Below, piece after piece: positions 8,401 to 14,548 of a DNA stretch of 15,395 nt. How positions within the stretch are numbered: the stretch's first letter is position 1; each line of letters opens with the position of its first letter. This stretch comes from Hydrogenophaga intermedia (GTDB lineage: Bacteria; Pseudomonadota; Gammaproteobacteria; Burkholderiales; Burkholderiaceae_C). The notes under the pieces were generated by a model. That model made no database searches, was not told where the DNA came from, and saw only the letters and a program-made list of their open reading frames with translations. A program made the position numbers and the translations under genes. The stretch lies in the NCBI GenBank assembly GCA_945869245.1, contig CAMBOY010000041.1, forward strand, positions 1-15,395. The letters run 5' to 3'.

Positions 8401-9291
8401 CAGATTCGCCTCTTGGCTGAGGCCGCCTATCTGGCCGCCAGCGCCGACGAGCCGCTGGAACACAACGCCATTCGCCGCCACGCCTTGGCCTATCAGGCGG
8501 CGCACGGCGGCGACCTGGAAACCGCCGCACTGCGGGTGTTTGGCAACGCCGAGGGCGCGTACGGCGCCAACGTCAACAGCCTGATCGACAACAGCCGCTG
8601 GGACAACCCCGACGAGCTGGCCGAAACCTATAGCCGCCGCAAAGGCTTTGCCTATGGCCGCGCTGGCCAAGCGGTGCAGCAAAGCCAGTTGCTGCGCAGT
8701 GTGCTGGCCGACGTGCAACTGGCTTACCAAAACCTCGACTCGGTCGAGCTGGGCGTGACCACGGTGGACACCTATTTCGACACCCTGGGCGGGGTCAGCC
8801 GGGCCATCCAGCGCGCCAAGTCGCAGCGCGATGGCGCCGACGCCGCTGTGGCGCCGGTCTACATCGGCGACCAGACCCGCGACAGCTTCGGAGGCGGCAC
8901 GGTGCGCACCCTCAACGAGCAGGTCGCCATCGAAACCCGCACCCGCATGCTCAACCCCAAATGGACCGAGGGCATGCTCAAGCACGGCTTTGAAGGCGTG
9001 CGCCAGATCGAGGTGCACCTGACCAACACCATGGGCTGGTCCGCCACCACCGGCCAGGTGCAGCCCTGGGTGTACGAGCAGCTGACCCAGGCTTTCATGC
9101 TCGACCCCGCCATGCGCAAGCGCCTGGCCGAACTCAACCCCACCGCGTCGGCACGCTTGGCCAGCCGTTTGCTGGAAGCGTCCGACCGCCATTTCTGGCA
9201 ACCCGACCCTTCGGTTCTGAAGGCGCTGCGCGAAGCCAGCGAAGAGCTGGAAGACCGGCTCGAAGGCGTGTACGAAGGAGCCCCCGCATGA
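5422..9291 (+). CDS. bchH: Magnesium chelatase subunit H (porphyrin-binding, CobN-like)
   Basis: BchH binds protoporphyrin IX and, with the BchI/BchD ATPase (not in this window), inserts Mg2+, committing porphyrin to bacteriochlorophyll. The 1289-residue protein carries family blocks in order: VLVTMDSHLASAAERANRRL (21-40), GALEFMPGKQNG near 627 with HFGTHG just before it, YLYASNNPSEGTIAKRRAAATLISYLTPP near 655-680, and NVNSLIDNSRWDNPDELAETYSRRKGFAYG near 1050-1080. C410, C413, C417 and C431 form a compact cysteine group. An oxygen-sensitive iron-sulfur cluster has been reported for R. capsulatus BchH, as I recall, and these are candidate ligands. The start overlaps bchB by 29 bp with GGAG 7 nt upstream. 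A later ATG at codon 25 would remove a normal-looking N-terminus. Confidence 0.97.
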   Translation: MTPKPTSAADRQPLSPGLRVVLVTMDSHLASAAERANRRLAKAVPGLSLVVHAAAGWRDDAAALKRCTDDIARGDIVLVSMLFMEDHFLPVLPALQARRAQCDAMVCLMSAAEVTKLTRMGKFDMSAPTSGPLAFLKKLRGKSSADPGTSAEDKTTAGARQMRMLRRLPKILRFIPGTAQDVRAYFLTMQYWLAGSEQNMFNLVQFLVDRYADGAHRHLRGTLKPGVPLEYPEVGVYHPRMAQRMSAMQADLPRVATSGKNGTVGVLVMRSYVLAGNTGHYDGVITALEARGMKVIPAYATGLDNRPAIESYFFKDGQPAIDALVSLTGFSLIGGPAYNDAHAAENILATLDVPYLAVTPVEFQTLDHWGASKRGLLPVESTMMVAIPELDGATGSMVYGGRGGGQRSSCSGCSKACSFDNLEDAHDMQTCSERADALAARVSKLIALRRSERAQRKVAAVIFNFPPNAGNTGTAAHLAVFESLYNTLAAMQRQGYTVDLPASVDALRERLITGNAAQYGAPANVHALVPVDDHVRRERHLKDIEAAWGPAPGQLLSDGQRIFIMGERFGNVFVGIQPGMGYEGDPMRLLFEQGFAPTHAFSAFYRWVREDFGAHAALHFGTHGALEFMPGKQNGLTATCWPDRLIGDLPNMYLYASNNPSEGTIAKRRAAATLISYLTPPVAQAGLYKGLNELKDVLERFRSLEPEAQVERNEVATMAQALAAELDLCEGDVPWGSAAETQVQRLTEAVLELEYTLIPCGLHVVGQRPSERERVELLLACAEATHGEAAGEQVLRPAMEAMVAGSTPEAALALLHERAPSAAPPNGAADARILGLLRELAKTDRLLCEDHEMQGILRALDGRFLRPAPGGDLLRTPAILPTGRNVHGFDPFRIPSAYAVKDGARQAERLIARHMADGNPFPDTIAMVLWGTDNLKSEGGPIGQALALMGARPRFDSYGRLAGAELLSLAELGRPRVDVVISLSGIFRDLLPLQIRLLAEAAYLAASADEPLEHNAIRRHALAYQAAHGGDLETAALRVFGNAEGAYGANVNSLIDNSRWDNPDELAETYSRRKGFAYGRAGQAVQQSQLLRSVLADVQLAYQNLDSVELGVTTVDTYFDTLGGVSRAIQRAKSQRDGADAAVAPVYIGDQTRDSFGGGTVRTLNEQVAIETRTRMLNPKWTEGMLKHGFEGVRQIEVHLTNTMGWSATTGQVQPWVYEQLTQAFMLDPAMRKRLAELNPTASARLASRLLEASDRHFWQPDPSVLKALREASEELEDRLEGVYEGAPA

Positions 9292-10211
9292 TCACCGAAA
9301 CCAGCGTTCCCCTGACCGACTTGCGCCGCGCCGCTGGCCTGACGCCCCGCAAAGACGGCGAGGGCAGCGTGCAGGTGCAGCTCGACCCGTCGCTCAAGAT
9401 CGGCAACGCGAAAGTGTTTGCGATCTACGGCAAAGGCGGCATTGGCAAAAGCACCACCAGCTCCAACCTGTCGGCGGCGTTTTCGCACCTGGGCAAGCGC
9501 GTCTTGCAGATCGGTTGTGACCCGAAACACGACAGCACCTTCACGCTCACCAAGAAGATGCTGCCCACCGTGATCGATGTGCTGGAAACGGTGGACTTTC
9601 ACGCCGAAGAATTGCGCCCCGATGACTTTGTGTTCCCCGGCTACAACGGCGTGATGTGTGTGGAGGCCGGTGGCCCGCCGGCCGGCACCGGCTGCGGCGG
9701 TTATGTGGTGGGCCAGACGGTGAAGCTGCTGAAAGAACACCACCTGCTGGAAGATACCGATGTGGTGATCTTCGACGTGCTGGGCGATGTGGTCTGCGGC
9801 GGTTTTGCTGCGCCCTTGCAGCACGCGGACCGCGCGCTCATTGTCACCGCCAACGACTTTGATTCGATCTTCGCGATGAACCGCATCGTGCAGGCCATCG
9901 GCGCCAAGGCCAAGAACTACAACGTGCGCCTGGGTGGCGTGATCGCCAACCGCAGCGCGGCCACCGATCAGATCGACAAATACAACCAACAAATTGGCCT
10001 GAAGCTCGCCGCGCACTTCCCCGACCTCGACGTGATTCGCCGCAGCCGCCTGAAAAAAAGCACGCTGTTCGAGATGGAGACCTCGCCCGAGCTGGAAGCG
10101 GTGAAGAAGGAATACATGCGGCTGGCCGCGTCGCTTTGGCTGGGTGTCGAGCCGCTGGCGGCTGTGCCCATGAAGGACCGCGACATCTTCGATCTGCTGG
10201 GCTTCGACTGA
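9288..10211 (+). CDS. bchL: Light-independent protochlorophyllide reductase iron-sulfur ATP-binding protein BchL
   Basis: BchL is the NifH-like homodimeric ATPase that passes electrons from ferredoxin to BchNB, one per ATP-driven cycle. The P-loop is GKGGIGKST at 48-56. C136 (GTGCGGYVVGQ) and C170 (VVCGGFAAPL) are the two cysteines per monomer that bridge the shared [4Fe-4S] cluster. QIGCDPKHDSTFTLTKK after the P-loop is also diagnostic. The 307-residue length is slightly above the usual size, with about ten extra N-terminal residues. AAGGAG lies 7 nt upstream and the start overlaps the bchH stop as ATGA. The [4Fe-4S] cluster is expected to be oxygen-labile. Confidence 0.98.
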   Translation: MITETSVPLTDLRRAAGLTPRKDGEGSVQVQLDPSLKIGNAKVFAIYGKGGIGKSTTSSNLSAAFSHLGKRVLQIGCDPKHDSTFTLTKKMLPTVIDVLETVDFHAEELRPDDFVFPGYNGVMCVEAGGPPAGTGCGGYVVGQTVKLLKEHHLLEDTDVVIFDVLGDVVCGGFAAPLQHADRALIVTANDFDSIFAMNRIVQAIGAKAKNYNVRLGGVIANRSAATDQIDKYNQQIGLKLAAHFPDLDVIRRSRLKKSTLFEMETSPELEAVKKEYMRLAASLWLGVEPLAAVPMKDRDIFDLLGFD

Positions 10212-10248
10212 GAGCGAGACGCGATCCATACCAACCCCAGCTGAAGCC

Positions 10249-10962
10249 ATGACCACCCGCACCTACATCACCCGCCGAGGCGAGCTTGAAACGTACTTCG
10301 ACCGCACCGCGGCCGAGGCCTGGGCCCGGTTGACATCCACCGCGCCCGTCGGTCGGGTTCGCGCTACCGTGCGGGCCGGGCGCGACCGCATGCGCAACAC
10401 CTTGTTGTCCTGGTTGCCGCAGGACCTGCAGGGTCAGCGCATCCTGGACGCCGGATGCGGCACTGGCGCGCTGGCGGTGGAAGCCGCCCGGCGCGGCGCC
10501 CATGTGGTGGCGATCGACCTGTCGCCCACCTTGGTCGATCTGGCCCGCGAGCGCCTGCCCGAGTCGCTGGTCAGCTCGCCCGGCTGGGGATCGATCGACT
10601 TCCGCAGTGGCGACATGCTCGACCCCAGCCTCGGGGCGTTTGACCATGTGGTGGCGATGGACTCGCTGATCCATTACCGGGACACCGACATCGTGTCCGC
10701 GCTGTCGCGCTTGGCCGTACGCACCCGTCACTCGATGGTCTTCACCGCCGCGCCGCGCACGCCAGCCACGATGCTGATGCTGGGCATCGGTCGCCTGTTC
10801 CCCAAAGGGGATCGCTCGCCGGCCATCGAACCGGTGTCGCCACAGGTGCTGCACAGCTTGATGGCCCAAGACCCAGCTTTGGAAGGCTGGACCCCTGGTC
10901 GGTTTGAGCTGGTCACGGGTGGCTTCTACAAGAGCCAGGCCTTGGAGTGGAGGCGGACATGA
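10249..10962 (+). CDS. bchM: Magnesium-protoporphyrin IX O-methyltransferase BchM
   Basis: BchM transfers a methyl group from S-adenosylmethionine to the C13 propionate of Mg-protoporphyrin, making the substrate of the cyclase AcsF. It has 237 residues. The SAM-binding motif I, DAGCGTGAL, is at 67-75, followed by the acidic VVAIDLSPTLVDLARERLP. The N-terminal ELETYFDRTAAEAWARLTS is typical of BchM. A 37-bp gap separates it from bchL, and no strong Shine-Dalgarno precedes the ATG, unlike its neighbours. Its translation may depend on upstream coupling or be weaker. The product works directly after BchH. Confidence 0.96.
   Translation: MTTRTYITRRGELETYFDRTAAEAWARLTSTAPVGRVRATVRAGRDRMRNTLLSWLPQDLQGQRILDAGCGTGALAVEAARRGAHVVAIDLSPTLVDLARERLPESLVSSPGWGSIDFRSGDMLDPSLGAFDHVVAMDSLIHYRDTDIVSALSRLAVRTRHSMVFTAAPRTPATMLMLGIGRLFPKGDRSPAIEPVSPQVLHSLMAQDPALEGWTPGRFELVTGGFYKSQALEWRRT
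10949..10953 (+). promoter_or_regulatory. Shine-Dalgarno of lhaA
   Basis: GGAGG lies 5 nt upstream of the ATG at 10959 and supports that start over an in-frame GTG at 10947, which would place this element inside the coding sequence. Confidence 0.65.
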
Positions 10963-12398
10963 CGGCCAAACTCATTGGCAAGGTGGCGCGGTCCCTGCCC
11001 GCCGAGTGGCTGCCGTTTGCCGACGTGGCCAGCGCCGGTTTGCCGATGTCGCGCCTGCTGCGCCTGTCGTTGTTCAAAGTGACGATGGGCATGACCACCG
11101 CGCTGATGGTGGGCACCCTGAACCGCGTGATGATTGTGGAGCTGGGCGTCGCCGCCTGGTTGGTGTCTCTGATGGTTGCGCTGCCGATGCTGGTGGCGCC
11201 GTTTCGCGCGGTCACTGGCTACCAGTCCGATACCCACCGCTCGGCCTTTGGCTGGCGGCGCGTGCCGTTCATGTGGGGCGGCACGCTGGTGCAATTCTTT
11301 GGCTTGGCCGTGATGCCCTTTGCCTTGCTGGTGATGTCGGGCGGCAATGCCGTGGCGGTGCCCGATTGGTTCGGTCCGCTTGCTGCTGCGGTTTCCTTCC
11401 TGATGGTGGGCGCCGGGCTTCAGACCTCGCAGACCGCTGGCCTGGCTTTGGCCACCGACCAAGCCAGCGAAGAGACCCGCCCGCGCGTGGTGGCGCTGAT
11501 GTACATCATGCTGTTGCTTGGCGCGGTGGGCGGCAGCCTGGTCTTCAGCTTCCTGCTGGCCGAGTTTTCGCCGCAGCGCCTGGTCCAGACCGTGCAGGGC
11601 TTTGCGCTGGTCGTGCTGGCGCTCAACTGCGTCGCGCTGTGGAAGCAGGAGCCACGCGACCCCGTACGGGCCGCGGCCATGAAGAAGCAGGCGCCACCGG
11701 TGCCATTCCTGGCCGCGTGGCGTCAGTTCATCACCCATCAGCGGGCGCGCCGTTTCCTGTGGGCCACCGGGCTGGGCACGATGGCGTTCCAGATGCAGGA
11801 CATCATTCTTGAGCCCTATGGCGGCGAGATTCTGCACCTGAGCGTGGGGGCCACCAGCGCCCTGACGGCCCTGATGTCCGGCGGCGCACTCGTGGGCTTT
11901 GTGCTGGCAGGCCGTCAGCTGGCGCGCGGCGTCGACCCGATGCGCCTGGCGGCGTATGGCGCCTTGGCCGGTTTGCCCGCTTTTTCAGCGGTGATTTTTG
12001 CAGCGCCGCTCGATGCCGCCTGGTTGTTCCGCTCAGGCGCTTGGGGCATCGGCTTCGGCGGCGGGCTGTTCGCGGTGGGCACTTTGTCGGCTGCCATGCG
12101 AATGGAAGAGGGACGCTACATCGGCATGGCGCTGGGCGCCTGGGGCGCTGTGCAGGCCGCAGGTGCCGGCTTGTCCACATTCTTCGGCGGTGGCCTGCGC
12201 GACCTCGTCTCGACCTTGGCGAGCCAGGGCGCTCTGGGCCCGGCCCTGGCCAATCCGGTCACCGGCTACAGCTTTGTGTACCACCTTGAGCTGTTGCTGT
12301 TGTTCCTCACTTTGGTGGCCATTGGTCCGCTGGTGAGTCGCCGTTCACAACCCCTGCATCCCCCTCGCAAGTTCGGCCTAGCCGAATTCCCGAGTTAA
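10959..12398 (+). CDS. lhaA: LhaA/PucC family light-harvesting complex 1 assembly protein
   Basis: LhaA is a membrane protein of the PucC (BCH2) branch of the major facilitator superfamily. It promotes LH1 assembly around the reaction centre, probably by handling bacteriochlorophyll and the LH1 polypeptides. The 479-residue protein has about twelve hydrophobic segments. The diagnostic block is at about 85-105: APFRAVTGYQSDTHRSAFGW, then RRVPFMWGGTLVQFFG. QTAGLALATDQASEETRPRVVALMYIML and the C-terminal GFGGGLFAVGTLSAAM also fit. I start at 10959, where the ATG overlaps the bchM stop as ATGA. Position before puhA, the usual place of lhaA, distinguishes it from pucC, which normally sits with LH2 pucBA genes. 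Confidence 0.94.
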   Translation: MTAKLIGKVARSLPAEWLPFADVASAGLPMSRLLRLSLFKVTMGMTTALMVGTLNRVMIVELGVAAWLVSLMVALPMLVAPFRAVTGYQSDTHRSAFGWRRVPFMWGGTLVQFFGLAVMPFALLVMSGGNAVAVPDWFGPLAAAVSFLMVGAGLQTSQTAGLALATDQASEETRPRVVALMYIMLLLGAVGGSLVFSFLLAEFSPQRLVQTVQGFALVVLALNCVALWKQEPRDPVRAAAMKKQAPPVPFLAAWRQFITHQRARRFLWATGLGTMAFQMQDIILEPYGGEILHLSVGATSALTALMSGGALVGFVLAGRQLARGVDPMRLAAYGALAGLPAFSAVIFAAPLDAAWLFRSGAWGIGFGGGLFAVGTLSAAMRMEEGRYIGMALGAWGAVQAAGAGLSTFFGGGLRDLVSTLASQGALGPALANPVTGYSFVYHLELLLLFLTLVAIGPLVSRRSQPLHPPRKFGLAEFPS

Positions 12399-12456
12399 GT
12401 CTTTCTCAACACCCAACTGTTTCCCCGACCTGCACCCCAAGAAAGGAGCGTTCCCC

Positions 12457-13218
12457 ATGGAATTCGGCGCCATTACCGGATATGTCGACCTGGCACAGAT
12501 CATTTTGTACGTGTTCTGGTTGTTTTTTGCCGGCTTGATTTACTACCTCGTTCGAGAAGGCCACCGAGAGGGCTACCCGATGCAAACCGACGGGCTCAGC
12601 CTGGAGGTCAAGGGCTGGCCTGTGCCACCGCCCAAGACCTTTAAGACCGAGCATGGCGATGTGGTCGTGCCCGACCTCCAACGCGGTGAACCCGACTATG
12701 CCGCCGCCGGGACCTTCGCCTCGCCGGGTTCGCCGATTGAGCCGACCGGCAACCCGCTGCTGGCTGGCGTGGGCGCAGGCGCCTGGTCCAACCGCGCCGA
12801 CGTGCCCGACATGATGCACGCCGGTGGACCCAAGATCGTTCCGCTGCGGGTAGCCCAGGCCTACAGCATCAGCAGCAACGACACCGACCCGCGCGGCCTC
12901 GATGTGATGGCTGGCGACTTCAAGAGTGCCGGCAAGGTGGTGGACGTCTGGCTCGACCAAGCCGAGATGATGTTCCGCTTCCTGGAGGTGGAAACACCCA
13001 CCGCGAGTGGACCGCGCCGGGTGCTGGTGCCGATCCCGTTCACCCGGATCAGCAGCGCCAGCGTTCAGGTGTTGTCACTCCTCTCCCACCAGTTCGCCGA
13101 TGTGCCGGGTCTGAAGAACCCGGACCAGGTGACCTTCCTGGAAGAGGAGCGCATCAGTGCCTACTTTGGCGCTGGCACTTTGTACGCCGAGCCCAGCCGG
13201 GGCGACCCCTGGATCTGA
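12457..13218 (+). CDS. puhA: Photosynthetic reaction centre H subunit
   Basis: The H subunit caps the cytoplasmic face of the L-M core and helps deliver protons to the QB quinone. The 253-residue sequence starts with the typical short periplasmic MEFGAITGYVDLAQ. One transmembrane helix follows (about 12-31), then YYLVREGHREGYPMQ. The rest is the cytoplasmic PRC-barrel domain, with PKIVPLRVAQAY near 125-136, GKVVDVWLDQAEMMFRFLEVE at 159-179 and FLEEERISAYFGAGTLYAEP at 227-246. E170 probably matches the proton-pathway Glu173 of R. sphaeroides; this is by eye. AAAGGAG lies 8 nt upstream. A 58-bp gap separates it from lhaA with no visible terminator. Confidence 0.98.
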   Translation: MEFGAITGYVDLAQIILYVFWLFFAGLIYYLVREGHREGYPMQTDGLSLEVKGWPVPPPKTFKTEHGDVVVPDLQRGEPDYAAAGTFASPGSPIEPTGNPLLAGVGAGAWSNRADVPDMMHAGGPKIVPLRVAQAYSISSNDTDPRGLDVMAGDFKSAGKVVDVWLDQAEMMFRFLEVETPTASGPRRVLVPIPFTRISSASVQVLSLLSHQFADVPGLKNPDQVTFLEEERISAYFGAGTLYAEPSRGDPWI

Positions 13219-13285
13219 GCGCCGGAAAAACGTCTTGACGCGCGTCGCCTGACACCCCGTCCACCACCTCACCAAAGAGCACACC

Positions 13286-13981
13286 ATGCCGATCGAAAGC
13301 CACGGCCACGAACACGAGTTTGAACCGCAGTACGGCCTGCCCGAACTGTTGCCGGCCAACGAAAAAATCCTCTGGCAGGGCTCACCCGACTTCCGTGCGG
13401 TGGCGCTGCGCATCTTTCACCTGCGCAAGGTGGCGGTGTACTTCGCGCTGATGCTGGCCTGGAACGTCTCCAGCACCATGGGTGATGGCGGCTCGTTCGT
13501 CGATGGCCTGAAGTCGATCGCGCTGCTGGGCTTTCTGTCGGTGATGGGCTTCGCCGCGCTCACCGGCTTGGCCTGGGCCACAGCGCGCACAGCGGTCTAC
13601 ACACTCACCGACAAACGCATCGTTATGCGGATCGGCATCGCCCTCACGCTGACCTTCAACCTGCCGCTGCGACTGGTGAAGTCGGCCAGCTTGCGCCAGC
13701 ACAAAGACGGTTGTGGCGACATCCTCATTGCCATGGGCGGCGAGGATCACATCGCCTGGCTGCACCTGTGGCCGCATGTACGCCCCTGGGTGCTGGCCCG
13801 CCCTGAGCCGATGCTGCGCGCAGTGCCAAACGCCGCACATGTGGCAGCGCTGTTGTCGCAAGCCTGGTTCGCCAGCACGGGCGCGGCGGTGGCCGCCGAC
13901 GCACCCGCCACCGGCGTTGCGACCACCCCGGAATCGGCATCCGGTGCGTCTGGCCAGCGTTGGCAAGTCAGCCCCACCTGA
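13286..13981 (+). CDS. puhB: Photosynthetic complex assembly protein PuhB
   Basis: PuhB is a membrane protein needed for efficient reaction-centre assembly and indirectly for LH1 in Rhodobacter. The 231-residue protein has a His/Glu-rich N-terminus (SHGHEHEFEPQYGLPELLPANEKILWQGSP at 5-34). Two clear transmembrane segments follow (about 48-64 and 76-99). Next is a bacterial PH-like stretch (AVYTLTDKRIVMRIGIALTLTFNLPLR at 103-129). A third, weaker hydrophobic segment overlaps this last stretch. The end (about 197-231) is Ala/Thr/Ser-rich and looks unstructured. AAAGAG lies 6 nt upstream of the ATG. It sits between puhA and puhC, the conserved place for this family. Confidence 0.93.
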   Translation: MPIESHGHEHEFEPQYGLPELLPANEKILWQGSPDFRAVALRIFHLRKVAVYFALMLAWNVSSTMGDGGSFVDGLKSIALLGFLSVMGFAALTGLAWATARTAVYTLTDKRIVMRIGIALTLTFNLPLRLVKSASLRQHKDGCGDILIAMGGEDHIAWLHLWPHVRPWVLARPEPMLRAVPNAAHVAALLSQAWFASTGAAVAADAPATGVATTPESASGASGQRWQVSPT

Positions 13982-14004
13982 ACACCCACTGAGCACACCG
14001 AACC

Positions 14005-14529
14005 ATGCACAACGCCGCTCACGCTACACAGGCCCACCCGTCCTCAACCGGCCAAGCGCTGGCGCCCGACAGCTTCCCGCGCTGGGTGTTGTTGTGCGCA
14101 GGCGGTGTCATCGCCTTTTCTTTGATCAGTGTTGGTCTGGTGCGCCTCACTGGCAATGGCCCCGACCAGAAACCGCAGCCCGGCACCATGGAGCGTGCTC
14201 TGCGCTTTGTGGACCAGCCCGACGGTGGCATTGCCGTCATCGATGGCCGCACCGGCGAGCTGGTGCGCTCGTTCCAGGGCGAGCAAGGCTTTCTGCGTGG
14301 CACCTTGCGCGCACTCGCGCGGGAGCGCAAGGTGCGTGGCCTGGGCTCGGAGCAACCCTTTCAGTTGATCGCCCGCACCGATGGCGGGCTCACCCTGTTC
14401 GATCCGGTGACCCAGCAGCGGGTGGATCTGGAATCTTTCGGGCCGACCAACGCCGGCGCCTTTGCACCCTTGCTCACCGCCGGTCCGGCGGATGCGCCCA
14501 ACGCCGTCTCCCATCCCGCCAAGCCCTGA
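14005..14529 (+). CDS. puhC: Photosynthetic complex assembly protein PuhC
   Basis: PuhC is a single-pass membrane protein that influences reaction-centre/LH1 organisation in purple bacteria. The 174-residue product has a polar N-terminal tail, one transmembrane helix (about 26-48, RWVLLCAGGVIAFSLISVGLV) and a soluble, probably periplasmic, domain. That domain includes MERALRFVDQPDGGIAVIDGRTGELV near 62-87, GFLRGTLRALARER near 96-109 and PFQLIARTDGGLTLFDP near 118-134, all typical of PuhC. The Shine-Dalgarno is poor (GAG about 11 nt upstream), so translation may rely on coupling with puhB, 23 bp away. The last 20 residues are Pro/Ala-rich. Confidence 0.92.
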   Translation: MHNAAHATQAHPSSTGQALAPDSFPRWVLLCAGGVIAFSLISVGLVRLTGNGPDQKPQPGTMERALRFVDQPDGGIAVIDGRTGELVRSFQGEQGFLRGTLRALARERKVRGLGSEQPFQLIARTDGGLTLFDPVTQQRVDLESFGPTNAGAFAPLLTAGPADAPNAVSHPAKP

Positions 14530-14548
14530 ACTTGAAGGACACATCATC

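Noticed and set aside
5560..9201. Two further long minus-strand frames (5560-7581 and 7630-9201) opposite bchH
   Set aside because: Their composition mirrors the bchH codon pattern (His, Gly, Gln and Ala rich). No start signals or domains were seen, and bchH is unambiguous.
8859..10262. A 467-codon minus-strand frame opposite bchH and bchL
   Set aside because: It is antisense to bchL, where every catalytic residue is intact, and no family is recognised.
10947..10958. GTG start of lhaA at 10947
   Set aside because: GGAGG at 10949-10953 favours the ATG at 10959, which also forms the ATGA overlap seen at other junctions.
13237..13246. Perfect 10-bp palindrome GACGCGCGTC between puhA and puhB
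   Set aside because: It is too short and has no T-tract, so it is not a terminator. Such GC palindromes arise by chance in GC-rich DNA.
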